Assembly: GCA_016715885.1 (NCBI GenBank)
Contig: JADJXL010000006.1
Span: 20,750-84,749, forward strand
DNA: 64,000 nucleotides
Source of the DNA: Polyangiaceae bacterium
GTDB lineage: Bacteria > Myxococcota_A > Polyangia > Polyangiales > Polyangiaceae
Reading direction: 5' to 3'
This document shows, piece by piece, positions 1 to 7,785 of this stretch (position 1 is the stretch's first letter; each line of letters opens with the position of its first letter). Position numbers and translations under genes: made by a program. A model generated the notes under the pieces. It worked only from the letters and a program-made list of their open reading frames with translations. It was not told the origin of the DNA and ran no database searches.

Positions 1-115
1 GGTTCAAGAGCGGTCGGCGAACACTGACTTCAATATCCGCTTGCTTTTGATACATTTCCGGTATCGAAAACCAATGGTACGCGCGAGGGTGGTCATAGAT
101 GTAATAATTGAGCAT
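1..115 (-). CDS. N-terminal part of an unrecognised protein, open at the left edge
   Basis: The reading frame starts with ATG at 115, has a GGAGG ribosome-binding site 7 nt upstream, and begins MLNYYIYDHPRAYHWFSIPE. It runs off position 1 without a stop. It is the next gene in the long minus-strand cassette. If the molecule is circular it continues at about 62480 down to 61973, where an open but frameshifted reading carries on from the same RRP-L-LN junction. The aromatic-rich start matches no family I know. Confidence 0.6.
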   Translation of the reverse strand, partial: MLNYYIYDHPRAYHWFSIPEMYQKQADIEVSVRRPLLN

Positions 116-131
116 CTCGCAACCTCCGACG

Positions 132-1004
132 TCATTGGTGGCTCCGTTTCAATGCATAAGCTCCGCCAGCAAGAGCGAGTATCCCCAGCGCTACACCCCA
201 GCCCGCAAGAGAGCTGCTTTTCGTTGACTGCATCGAAGTGGCCTGGCTCGGGGGCAGCGCCGGCGTTGGGACCGCCTGTACCGGGGTCGTCGCCGGCGTC
301 GGGGTTGCCGTGGTCTGCGCTCGGGGCGGCGCTTGGACAGACGGAGTCGGGGCAAAGGCGGCCGGGGTCGTTTCGTACGAAAAGCGCGGTCGAAAGTAGG
401 CGCCTATCGAGAGAAACGGCTGCCCCAATTTGATGGCATGGTCCTCATGGCGAAATCGCGCTTCGTAATCCAACCAGAAAACCGTGCCTCGACCCATCGT
501 GCGCGCTGGTTCGGGTACGCCACTGAGCGGCCTTGTTTCGGTCAACGACAACGCTTGCGCAAGCGGTTTGATGCTTTCGGACGAACTCGGATACTGCGCC
601 GGGTGGTGCGTGCTGGTGGTGAATATCGCCGGCAAACCGTTCTGTAAGGCAATTTGGCACCACGCCAAAAATCCCAGTTTGGGCTCTTTGACGCCCCATG
701 CACTGTAATAGCTGTCGAGTGCGAGCAAGCCCGTTACGCGTGCGTCGCGCCTCCCGGCGGCCAGGCCCAACAAGACTTCGATGGCCCCGTGCCCGCGAGA
801 AAAGCCAGCAATGACAATTTCGCGGGCATCGGGGGCCAACTTCGAGAGCGGGTCGTTACCAAGGCCCAGCGCCCAGCGTTTGTAGGCTTCGGAGCCATTT
901 CCTCCGGTAATGTGGTCGTCGATCGTCCGGATGGCCCAATCCGTCGGAACTGCGGGGGCAATCAGAGCAGGCCAAACGGGACCAATCCACAATACCGTGT
1001 TCAC
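132..1004 (-). CDS. alpha/beta-hydrolase-like protein with C-terminal membrane anchor
   Basis: This 290-residue protein has a nucleophile-elbow motif GFSRG (Ser69) after a beta strand (EIVIA), as in alpha/beta hydrolases, and a late HEDH segment that could supply the catalytic His. Residues 215-255 are a Pro/Ala/Thr-rich linker. The last 25 residues are a hydrophobic helix followed by KRSHQ, so the enzyme is probably tethered by its C-terminus. It lies 9 bp after the lipoprotein gene in the same operon. Substrate is unknown; a lipase or esterase acting at an envelope or on a virion membrane is inference only. Confidence 0.75.
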   Translation of the reverse strand: MNTVLWIGPVWPALIAPAVPTDWAIRTIDDHITGGNGSEAYKRWALGLGNDPLSKLAPDAREIVIAGFSRGHGAIEVLLGLAAGRRDARVTGLLALDSYYSAWGVKEPKLGFLAWCQIALQNGLPAIFTTSTHHPAQYPSSSESIKPLAQALSLTETRPLSGVPEPARTMGRGTVFWLDYEARFRHEDHAIKLGQPFLSIGAYFRPRFSYETTPAAFAPTPSVQAPPRAQTTATPTPATTPVQAVPTPALPPSQATSMQSTKSSSLAGWGVALGILALAGGAYALKRSHQ

Positions 1005-1013
1005 CTCGAACCC

Positions 1014-1508
1014 CTATTTTGGAATGCAGCACCAAAGCGTCCGAAATGGGAATTCGGGTTGAGTGCCAACGTTGTCACACTCGGCTTGGGGAGGAAAATA
1101 TCCGTCGTCGCAATCGACACCTTGCGTCTTGGGTACTTTGAAATTGCAATTCATGTTGTTTTTCATGCAACCCCAGCACGACATGCCGTCCGGCTTGCAT
1201 TCTTGATACGCGGGGCATTGAACGGGACAACCGGACGAGCTCGCGCTCGAGCTGCTCGATGACGAACCACCAGATCCTCCAGCTCCACCGCCGCTCGAGC
1301 TACTCGATGATGCTTCGCCTCCGGCCCCGCTCGAGGAGCTCGACGAGTTCGATGCATCGCCGCTCGAGCTGCTCGATGATGATGCACCCCCAGCCCCGCT
1401 CGACGTGCTCGATGAACCCGACGAACTCGAATCGCCAAACACCCCCGTCGTCTCACTGCCGCACGACGCAAGAACAATCGCCACGAGAATAACAAAGCTT
1501 GAACGCAT
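1014..1508 (-). CDS. Ser-rich lipoprotein with Cys-rich C-terminus
   Basis: A short signal peptide ends in a lipobox, LASC, with the lipidated Cys at residue 16. About 65 residues of Ser/Gly/Ala low-complexity linker follow, then a small domain with about ten cysteines (CPVQCPAYQEC, CWGC, ending WCC) that is probably disulphide-bonded. This layout (lipobox, poly-Ser, compact Cys-rich domain) is common in Polyangiales secretomes. The poly-Ser codons form an imperfect 9-12 bp DNA repeat that should not be read as a regulatory array. A second, damaged copy is at the right end of the window. Confidence 0.85.
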   Translation of the reverse strand: MRSSFVILVAIVLASCGSETTGVFGDSSSSGSSSTSSGAGGASSSSSSSGDASNSSSSSSGAGGEASSSSSSGGGAGGSGGSSSSSSSASSSGCPVQCPAYQECKPDGMSCWGCMKNNMNCNFKVPKTQGVDCDDGYFPPQAECDNVGTQPEFPFRTLWCCIPK

Positions 1509-1579
1509 GGTTTCCCTCCTCGCGCGAGTCTACGATCACGAAGGTGCCGTCGTCTTGCAGGACTCGATGATCTCGTACG

Positions 1580-2221
1580 TCATGGTTGCTCCGAACTCGA
1601 AGCGTCGGCGTCTGCGGGAGGCGCCTCGTTCGCGGCACTCGTGTCTGCGGGAGGGGCCTTGACCTCGACGGGAGGCGTTGGAGGCACGCTCGGAGCCTTG
1701 GCCTCGATGGGAGGCGCTGGGGGCACACTCGGAGCCTTGGCCTCAATGGAAGGCGCCGGGGGCTCCGGTGGAACGCTCGGAGCCGTCGAATCCGCCGGAG
1801 GCAACGGCGCCAGAGCAGAGAAGGCAATGACTTCCTCGATGCCGTCCAAGTCGACGACCGCGTTCGTTCCTTGCATCCGGACAAACGTCGCAACGACTTC
1901 ACCGATGCCGGGCATGATCACGAGCACCATGTCCCCTTGGTTGATGCTTGCCGGCGCGTCTGGTGGCGAATTCCCCGCGGGTGCTTCCACGTTCGATGCG
2001 AGGGCCCTCGAGCCCGCCCCCGGCGCCTTCAAGCCACCCATCGATTGCACAACGCTCTCGATTTGTGCTTTGTCGGCTCCCTTGTAGCTCGAGTTCAGCG
2101 TTGTCGGCCCAATTGCGAGGCGCAAGTGCGGGAATTGTGCCGCCACTGCTTGGGCAATTTCATTGTGATTCGGAAGTTGCCCGTCCACGTACCATTTATT
2201 GGTCGAATAGAATTCGAGCAT
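1580..2221 (-). CDS. Unknown protein with Pro/Glu-rich repeat tail
   Basis: The ATG at 2221 is chosen over 2227 because GGAGG lies 6 nt before it and overlaps the other start. The 213-residue product has a compact first half (WYVDGQLPNHNEI near the start) and a second globular stretch (DMVLVIMPGIGEVVATFVRM). The tail is about 75 residues of tandem P-P-(IE/VE)-A/V-KAPSVPP repeats rich in Pro, Ala and acidic residues. It sits between the Lys-rich protein and the lipoprotein in the cassette. I do not recognise the fold; the tail looks like a flexible spacer. Confidence 0.8.
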   Translation of the reverse strand: MLEFYSTNKWYVDGQLPNHNEIAQAVAAQFPHLRLAIGPTTLNSSYKGADKAQIESVVQSMGGLKAPGAGSRALASNVEAPAGNSPPDAPASINQGDMVLVIMPGIGEVVATFVRMQGTNAVVDLDGIEEVIAFSALAPLPPADSTAPSVPPEPPAPSIEAKAPSVPPAPPIEAKAPSVPPTPPVEVKAPPADTSAANEAPPADADASSSEQP

Positions 2222-2233
2222 GACCATCCTCCG

Positions 2234-2506
2234 CTAGCTCGCGCTTCGTTTTCGTGCCCGCTTCTTTGCGGTCTTTTTGGCGGTCCTCTTCGGCGTCTTC
2301 TTGGCTGTCCTTTTGGCGGTCCTCTTCTTGGCCCTCTTCGCCGGCATGTACACCTTGCGCTCGACGACAACCGTTTTGGTCTTGATTCTCCTCTTTGGTT
2401 TCGCGCGCTTTTTCGCGCCTTTCTTCTTGTCCGACTTGGCGTGTTTCATGAGGTCTCGAACGCATTCGTCGAACCGCTCGAGAGCTTTGTGCGTCGCGTT
2501 TGCCAT
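2234..2506 (-). CDS. Lys/Arg-rich, histone-H1-like small basic protein
   Basis: This 90-residue protein has an N-terminal helix (ALERFDECVRDLMKHA) and a tail of repeated KRTAKKT/AKKRA units, like the (S/T)PKK or AKK repeats of bacterial histone-H1-like proteins. Such tails bind DNA or other polyanions nonspecifically. The first 55 residues are clearly related to the start of the neighbouring protein at 2514-2966 (both have the MKHA helix and the motif T.VVVERKV). Genome condensation in a particle, or surface charge, are both possible; neither is shown. Confidence 0.8.
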   Translation of the reverse strand: MANATHKALERFDECVRDLMKHAKSDKKKGAKKRAKPKRRIKTKTVVVERKVYMPAKRAKKRTAKRTAKKTPKRTAKKTAKKRARKRSAS

Positions 2507-2513
2507 TGACTTT

Positions 2514-2966
2514 CTATTCCTCCGTGCCGGCTATTTCTCCCACCAACTTCTTCCAAAGTTTGTTCAGCCCGTCGACTTGCGCGGGAGTAAAAATGCTTTG
2601 CATTTTTTCGATCTGCTCTGCGGTCATTGCTCTGAGAACTGGGCGAAGTGCTTCCTCCAATACCGAGGGATTTCGCGTTGCCCCGACGTTTTTCATGGCA
2701 TACATGGCATTGATCGCGAACGGTAATAACTCGCGGAAGGTGGAAGCCTCCTTCTCAACCTTGCGGCTGGTGGAAGTCCCCTTCCGGACCTTCCTGGGCG
2801 CTTGGACCTTGCGCTCGACGACAACTGGTTTGGTCCTCGTTCTCCCCTTCGGCCTTGCACGCTTCTTCGTGCGCTTCTGGTCCACCTGCGCGTGCTTCAT
2901 GAGCTCGCGGACGCGTGCGTCGAACTCCTCGAGCGCTTTATCAATTGTGTTTGCCGTTCTTGCCAT
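2514..2966 (-). CDS. Mosaic basic protein sharing modules with both neighbours
   Basis: The start at 2966 (MARTAN) is preferred. The N-terminal third of this 150-residue protein matches the start of the 2234-2506 product (helix with ELMKHA, then basic stretch, then VVVERKV). The C-terminal 70 residues match the C-terminus of the 2941-3801 product (LLPFAINA, ALRPV, EQ.EK.QSIFTP.QV.GL). It therefore looks like a fusion or recombination of the two neighbouring gene types. It overlaps the upstream gene by 26 bp, so translation is probably coupled. Function unknown. Confidence 0.82.
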   Translation of the reverse strand: MARTANTIDKALEEFDARVRELMKHAQVDQKRTKKRARPKGRTRTKPVVVERKVQAPRKVRKGTSTSRKVEKEASTFRELLPFAINAMYAMKNVGATRNPSVLEEALRPVLRAMTAEQIEKMQSIFTPAQVDGLNKLWKKLVGEIAGTEE

Positions 2967-3801
2967 TGGGCTTCTCACCCTCCAGATTCGGTGCTTTCAC
3001 GCCCTCTGCTTGCAACAGGTTCCAAACTTCGAGCAGCCCCACGACTTGTGAGGGAGTAAAAATGCTTTGCAATTTTTCGAGTTGCTCGGTGGTAATTTCG
3101 CTAAAAACGGGGCGGAGAGCTTCCTTCAATACGGAGTTGTCCCCTGTCGGCACCATGTTTTTCTTCGCCACCGCATTGATTGCAAACGGCAACAACGTAC
3201 GCCCAGTGGCAACTGCTTCGTTGAGGAGCTTTTGCTCGTCGTCGTATTTTTTCCGCTGCATGTCGCGGTCAAACTGCTTGTCCTGTGCGCGCTCGATCAA
3301 CTCCCTCACGCCGTCCAGCCGCTCCTCGAGCGCTTGGCTCCTCCGGGCGCTCCGGTCCAATTCCATGAGACGGTATTTCTCATTTCCCATTGCAATCTGA
3401 ACAACGGCGGTAACCAGCGACTCGACGTGGTTTTGGCTTTGTTGAAGGAGCGCCACCGCTGCGTCATTGACCGTTGCACTGCCAGCGCCCGAGTTTGCGA
3501 GGTCGTCCTCGTTCTCTCCTTGGTGAATCACCACGGGGTATCGAGCGACGTTTTCTCCATTGCGGATCGCTTGTACTTCGTACCGTTTGGTACCAGCAGC
3601 CATGTAACTGGAATCCGTCTCTGCTGCTTTCATGATTACACTCGCGAGTGCAGCCGCATCAAATGAGTTCACCACGGTCCACGTGTTGACCGTCACGGTT
3701 CCTCGTGCACGCTCGCTATAACGCAATCGAAAAGTGACTTTCTCGCCCTCCTCCATTTTTTGCATTTCATCGGTCAGCCATTTGATGATGCTATCGGCCA
3801 T
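2941..3801 (-). CDS. Unknown 286-residue structural or scaffold-like protein
   Basis: The start MADSII at 3801 lies just after the SpoIID gene. Residues 1-110 look beta-rich, the middle (about 130-205) is a charged helical or coiled-coil stretch (ELIERAQDKQFDRDMQRKK), and the last 80 residues carry the LLPFAINA...SIFTPSQV domain shared with the next gene. No catalytic motif is visible. The helical middle and duplicated C-terminal domain suggest an assembly role, by inference only. Confidence 0.8.
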   Translation of the reverse strand: MADSIIKWLTDEMQKMEEGEKVTFRLRYSERARGTVTVNTWTVVNSFDAAALASVIMKAAETDSSYMAAGTKRYEVQAIRNGENVARYPVVIHQGENEDDLANSGAGSATVNDAAVALLQQSQNHVESLVTAVVQIAMGNEKYRLMELDRSARRSQALEERLDGVRELIERAQDKQFDRDMQRKKYDDEQKLLNEAVATGRTLLPFAINAVAKKNMVPTGDNSVLKEALRPVFSEITTEQLEKLQSIFTPSQVVGLLEVWNLLQAEGVKAPNLEGEKPNGKNGKHN

Positions 3802-3812
3802 GGTGCATCCCC

Positions 3813-6440
3813 CTATTTCGTGTGTGCAGCTCCCACGAAAGCCGCTGCCGCAATCGTCACCGCCGCCAGCCCGACGAGCGGCCAATATGCGAACTTGCCG
3901 TTGTCGATCTTTCCTTCGTATACGTTCGTTTTGGGTGCGTAGATCCGTTGATCGACGAGGTTGTTCCATGTTTTGAGGCCGTCCTCGTACTGGAATGCGC
4001 GCTGCATTGCGTCGGCATCACGCTCTGGCGTATTGACATAGTTGCGTTGGTAAAAACCCTTGAACGCCGTTATGTAAGCGTTCCATTTGATCCTCAGTTC
4101 GTCGCTTTCGGCGATTTGCTGCATCTTTGCGTTTACCGCATCGGCCACATTGTTCACGTAATTGAGCATTTCTTGCACCTGGTCCACCCCAACGGCAATG
4201 ATGGGAGGTTGTTCCCCGCCGGCGGTCGAGCACCCAACCGTCGTGGCACCGTGACGCGCCAACCAGCTTCCACCGACGGACATCGCCAGCGCTTCGATAC
4301 CCGAAGGACGTTGGCGGGATGGTTTCGGCTGGATGTAGACGACTTGCGGTCTGCGGATTTGGTTTTGGTTCGCTGCCATTGCGGGCATGGTTTGTCCTTT
4401 CCACTCATTGAAGGTTGCGCTCTGGACTTCATTTCCAAGATTTGAGATGTCGAGGTCTGCTCCGTAAAAGAATCGCAAAATCGCGTCGAACGTTCTGCCG
4501 TTTCGTGCCAACCAATCGGCACCGTTTTGAGACATGCACCCTCGGTTGTCCGCGCGCGAAGTGCTGGACAATTTCGTGGGCGATACCTGAGCCCCCCTCT
4601 TGCCGTCGTTGTAAGTGACCCACTTTTCGGTCTTCGTGGGGTCGGCACCAGGCGCGCCGTTCGACCAGATGGCTCCGGCGACGTAATTTGCGATAATCAA
4701 ACGGCCGCTGTGCATGGCCACCATTCCACGCGTCGCATTCACGGCATCAACGCATTGGGGCAAAGCGCTCTTTGCAAATACTTGAAACTTTTGCGAGTTC
4801 GGAATTGGATTCGTACGCCCGAGTTTCGCATCGTCTCTCATCGCTCGGAGCGCATACGTGCGTGAAGCAATGGCTTGCGCTTTCAGGGCCTCCGGATGCG
4901 CTCGACCATTTTCGCCAGTCACGACGCGCGGCAGATACTCCTCTTCGAAGCGCAACCAGCCTTCCGAGGTCAGGACCTTTTCGGGCGCCGTCACCTCGTT
5001 TTTCACGAATGCCGCCGGCGTTTCGTGCACGGTGGGAGCAACGACCGGGGCGGCAGCGTTTTTCTCGTTGAAATCAACTGCGAGGTAATCGTGATACTTG
5101 ATCGCCCCTCGAAACGAGTCTTCCGTGATGCTTCGGCGCCGGTTCAGCCATTTGTCTCTTTCAGGTCCCTCGGTTTCGTTACCGCCAACGGTCATCATGT
5201 TGCCGTTTTGATCCGGGGGAATTTGAACGCGCGAGACATGCCCGAGTCGACTTCCCGGCTGCCCCCGCGTCCAGAGCACCAAGTCACCCGGTTGGAGCAC
5301 GTATCGCCCCGAGCGGATGTCGGCGGCGGGCACCCAAGCCTTGGACTCACGTGCGTCGTCCTCGAGCTCCCACACCGCCGCTCGGTACCCATGCGGCACA
5401 GGTTCGTCGGGCCGCGCAACAGCCGCCAGTGCTGCGCTCTGGGCGACTGCGCACCAGTCCCCGCGATCGATGCCGAGTTTCTGCCCGGTTGCTCGACGTC
5501 GCGCTGGGGCGAAATACTGTGCGATCCGCGCGCCTGCGTTCGAGCCGGGAGGTTCTTCCCCCACCCCCGCGGCGAGCTCCTGCTCGCACCAGCGCAACGC
5601 ACGCAAGCCCAGGTCCGTTTCTCCGACCAACCCAGACGGCGTGGACGGCTTTGGCGCTGGAGGAGAACTCGATGGGGTCTGCGGCGCCGTCTGCGAAGGC
5701 GCAGTGGGCTTGGCGAGCAGCGCAGTGTCGTACCGAGAAACGCGTAGGACTGCGTCGGCTTGTTTCGTCGCCGTCGCGTATTTCTGGCCCCCCGTGAGCA
5801 CGTGCGCGGTTTGGGGGTCGCGCCACACACGCTCGAGCTCGACCGTTTGCCCGTCGAGAACCATGAGCTTTTTCGCAAATCGAATCCCGTGCGAATAGTC
5901 ACAATACCAATACTGCTTGTGGAATGTGGACACTGGCTGAATCGGTTTGCCGTCAGCGGTATGCCACCCGTAAATGCAAACGGCATTCGGGAATTCCACA
6001 AGGCGATTCGAAATGATCAGGTCTTTTTTGCACCCCACCACGAGACCAGCGCGGTCTTGTCGCTGCCGCTCGATGATGCCATTGTGCTCGACGAACCGCT
6101 TTGTCGTCGTCATTCCTTTCAAATCTTTGAAGGGTTGTGGCGCGAGCTTCGTGCTGCCGTTTTTCCAAATCAAGTCGACCATGAATGCAGTCGGTAGAAC
6201 CGATTCGGTTTGGTCCGCAATGATCTGAGCGGCCGGACCACCTATCGGCACGCGACACCAATCCGAGGCGTTGCCTATCGCGAGGTAATCGCTCGTTACT
6301 TCGAAATAGCCCCTTCCGTCCTCGAGCGGTACCTGTACCCAAGGCCAAAGGACAGCACCGCCTCCCAAGACAATCTCGACGATCTGGGCGTCTCGTTGCG
6401 GCCCGAGGTCGTCGTTCAGGTCGAACCCCGCGACCTTCAT
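3813..6440 (-). CDS. Multidomain cell-wall enzyme: hydrolase-like, Cys-amidase-like and SpoIID domains
   Basis: An 875-residue protein. Residues about 40-200 match a secreted-hydrolase-like domain I know from bacterial genomes (FVEHN..I.RQR, CKKDLIISNRL, IYGWH, DYSHGIR). Residues 275-460 look like a CHAP/NlpC-type amidase, with Cys330 in DWCA and His401 in LGHVSRV. Residues 495-650 are a SpoIID/LytB domain (RVVTGENG..HPEALKAQAIASRTYAL), which cleaves denuded peptidoglycan. The extreme C-terminus is a membrane helix. It overlaps the preceding gene by 4 bp. Three wall-active domains on one anchored chain suit wall penetration or release of a particle or appendage. Confidence 0.88.
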   Translation of the reverse strand: MKVAGFDLNDDLGPQRDAQIVEIVLGGGAVLWPWVQVPLEDGRGYFEVTSDYLAIGNASDWCRVPIGGPAAQIIADQTESVLPTAFMVDLIWKNGSTKLAPQPFKDLKGMTTTKRFVEHNGIIERQRQDRAGLVVGCKKDLIISNRLVEFPNAVCIYGWHTADGKPIQPVSTFHKQYWYCDYSHGIRFAKKLMVLDGQTVELERVWRDPQTAHVLTGGQKYATATKQADAVLRVSRYDTALLAKPTAPSQTAPQTPSSSPPAPKPSTPSGLVGETDLGLRALRWCEQELAAGVGEEPPGSNAGARIAQYFAPARRRATGQKLGIDRGDWCAVAQSAALAAVARPDEPVPHGYRAAVWELEDDARESKAWVPAADIRSGRYVLQPGDLVLWTRGQPGSRLGHVSRVQIPPDQNGNMMTVGGNETEGPERDKWLNRRRSITEDSFRGAIKYHDYLAVDFNEKNAAAPVVAPTVHETPAAFVKNEVTAPEKVLTSEGWLRFEEEYLPRVVTGENGRAHPEALKAQAIASRTYALRAMRDDAKLGRTNPIPNSQKFQVFAKSALPQCVDAVNATRGMVAMHSGRLIIANYVAGAIWSNGAPGADPTKTEKWVTYNDGKRGAQVSPTKLSSTSRADNRGCMSQNGADWLARNGRTFDAILRFFYGADLDISNLGNEVQSATFNEWKGQTMPAMAANQNQIRRPQVVYIQPKPSRQRPSGIEALAMSVGGSWLARHGATTVGCSTAGGEQPPIIAVGVDQVQEMLNYVNNVADAVNAKMQQIAESDELRIKWNAYITAFKGFYQRNYVNTPERDADAMQRAFQYEDGLKTWNNLVDQRIYAPKTNVYEGKIDNGKFAYWPLVGLAAVTIAAAAFVGAAHTK

Positions 6441-7114
6441 AACGCCAACCTCCAGATGATGGCAACGGTAGCCCGCTCATCGGTAAGGTTCGTGATGCGC
6501 ACTTTTTGGACATCGAATGACAGGGGAAATCGGCTTGCCTCCGTGCAATCCCCCGGACGAGCTTCGTATCGTGTAACGTTGTTGAATGTAAGCAATTCCA
6601 ATCGGATCAAACGGCCGAGAATCGCGTTGAACGGGTTCGCAACCAAGATGCCATGCGTTGCCCATAACGGGATATCGGCAACGACATTGGCGCCGCCATT
6701 CAATGTGGTGTAGTCCGATGACCATTGCATTGGAATGCATGGTTTCGAGCCATAAGCAATCGTAGCCTTTGCGAACACGTTGGTGCCTGGCACGATCTGT
6801 GTTCGCAGTTTGGCTCGTAGCTTGAAGCTCGTTGCTGCAAGGGTGAACGCGCAACCCTGCATCCAATCGAATCTCGCCTTGTGGCTCGAACCGCTGATTC
6901 CCCAATCGATAAAGCCTTCAACACCAATGACGGATGCTGGAGGCGCTTGGGGATTGATTATTTCCAACCCACACTGAATCGTGACGAGTTGCGGGGATCG
7001 ATTTGAACCGCCCTTGTTTGCAAGGACTTGCTGCGGCTCGCTTTGGGCCGGATCGAGCTTTTCCGAAGCGCCGTTATTCGTGCCGTCGTGGAGTCCGAGA
7101 AGGTCAATGTCCAT
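6437..7114 (-). CDS. Beta-rich 225-residue protein, major coat protein candidate
   Basis: The start MDIDLLGLHDG at 7114 is chosen because it clears the upstream gene; the longer frame has no support. The sequence is an alternation of short hydrophobic strands and turns, ends in WRLAL, and has no signal peptide, membrane helix or catalytic motif. It sits between two small beta proteins and the wall enzyme. Size, strand pattern and context fit a jelly-roll-type coat or surface-lattice subunit, but I recognise no family; this is inference to be tested by structure prediction. Confidence 0.75.
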   Translation of the reverse strand: MDIDLLGLHDGTNNGASEKLDPAQSEPQQVLANKGGSNRSPQLVTIQCGLEIINPQAPPASVIGVEGFIDWGISGSSHKARFDWMQGCAFTLAATSFKLRAKLRTQIVPGTNVFAKATIAYGSKPCIPMQWSSDYTTLNGGANVVADIPLWATHGILVANPFNAILGRLIRLELLTFNNVTRYEARPGDCTEASRFPLSFDVQKVRITNLTDERATVAIIWRLAL

Positions 7115-7134
7115 GGCGGCCTCCACTGCCCGCG

Positions 7135-7443
7135 TTATTGGAGCCCAATTTGGGCAAATCGTGCCACGGTAACGTCGAAATCGACATCCGCCGCAACTCC
7201 ACCAACGAAGGTGCTGACGACAATCTTCGTCACGCCGCCGCTGTAGGTTTTTTGCGGTAATATCGTGGTGTCGGATCCCACGAGTTCGGTGATGCACACC
7301 GATACCGAGAATTCGTTGGGAGCCATGGGGACATCCAGTGTCAGCTCCACCTGTCCCGCGCCGAGTCTGTTCGCGGTTTGACTGAATCCCCTTGTGCCTC
7401 GCACAATGGGGACCATTCCACCGTCAACTGTGCAGCCAAACAT
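7135..7443 (-). CDS. Small beta-rich structural-type protein (paralogue 2)
   Basis: A 102-residue protein with a central hydrophobic strand pattern (VELTLDVPMAPNEFSVSV) and a C-terminal KIVVSTFVGGVAADVDFDV segment. That ending resembles short fibre or decoration proteins seen in viral contigs. It aligns along its length with the gene immediately upstream (7456-7773): L.LD, A..EF.V, LGS..T and FDV.V are shared. The two are tandem paralogues. A decoration or vertex protein is the best guess. Confidence 0.72.
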   Translation of the reverse strand: MFGCTVDGGMVPIVRGTRGFSQTANRLGAGQVELTLDVPMAPNEFSVSVCITELVGSDTTILPQKTYSGGVTKIVVSTFVGGVAADVDFDVTVARFAQIGLQ

Positions 7444-7455
7444 TGCAATCCTCCA

Positions 7456-7773
7456 TCACTTGAGCGTGTTTACGACGACGTCAAAGTTCATATTCGTGGG
7501 GATTCCGTCACGAATGAGTGCGACAACGAGGTACATGCCTGGTGGTCGTGGCGGAGGCGGATCCTGAACCTTCCACACCGACGCGGTATGTTTGTTCGAG
7601 CCGAGAATTTGCCACGGGGTCGCGGTCACTACGAATTCGGAAGCGGCAAGAGCCGCATCGAGCCGTAGGATCCACAGTCCAGGGAAAATCTGTTCCAAGT
7701 AGTCGGCAAACCCCTTGCCCTTTATCAATGCTCCGGTAATTGCCATTTCGACTGCGGCAGAGTACGTGGCCAT
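7456..7773 (-). CDS. Small beta-rich structural-type protein (paralogue 1)
   Basis: A 105-residue protein starting MATYSAAVEMAITGAL. It shares the pattern LRLDAALAASEFVV, ILGS and NFDVVV with the next gene, so it is a diverged tandem copy. A short Pro run (DPPPPRPP) interrupts the middle. No enzyme motif or targeting signal is present. It belongs to the tight minus-strand run (12-18 bp gaps), implying co-expression with the other candidate structural genes. Confidence 0.72.
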   Translation of the reverse strand: MATYSAAVEMAITGALIKGKGFADYLEQIFPGLWILRLDAALAASEFVVTATPWQILGSNKHTASVWKVQDPPPPRPPGMYLVVALIRDGIPTNMNFDVVVNTLK

Positions 7774-7785
7774 TTCGGTGCTCCA

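Noticed and set aside
1230..1440. Short tandem DNA repeats suggesting CRISPR or a regulatory array
   Set aside because: They are codons for the poly-Ser/Gly linker of the lipoprotein on the minus strand; units vary with codon choice and there are no spacers.
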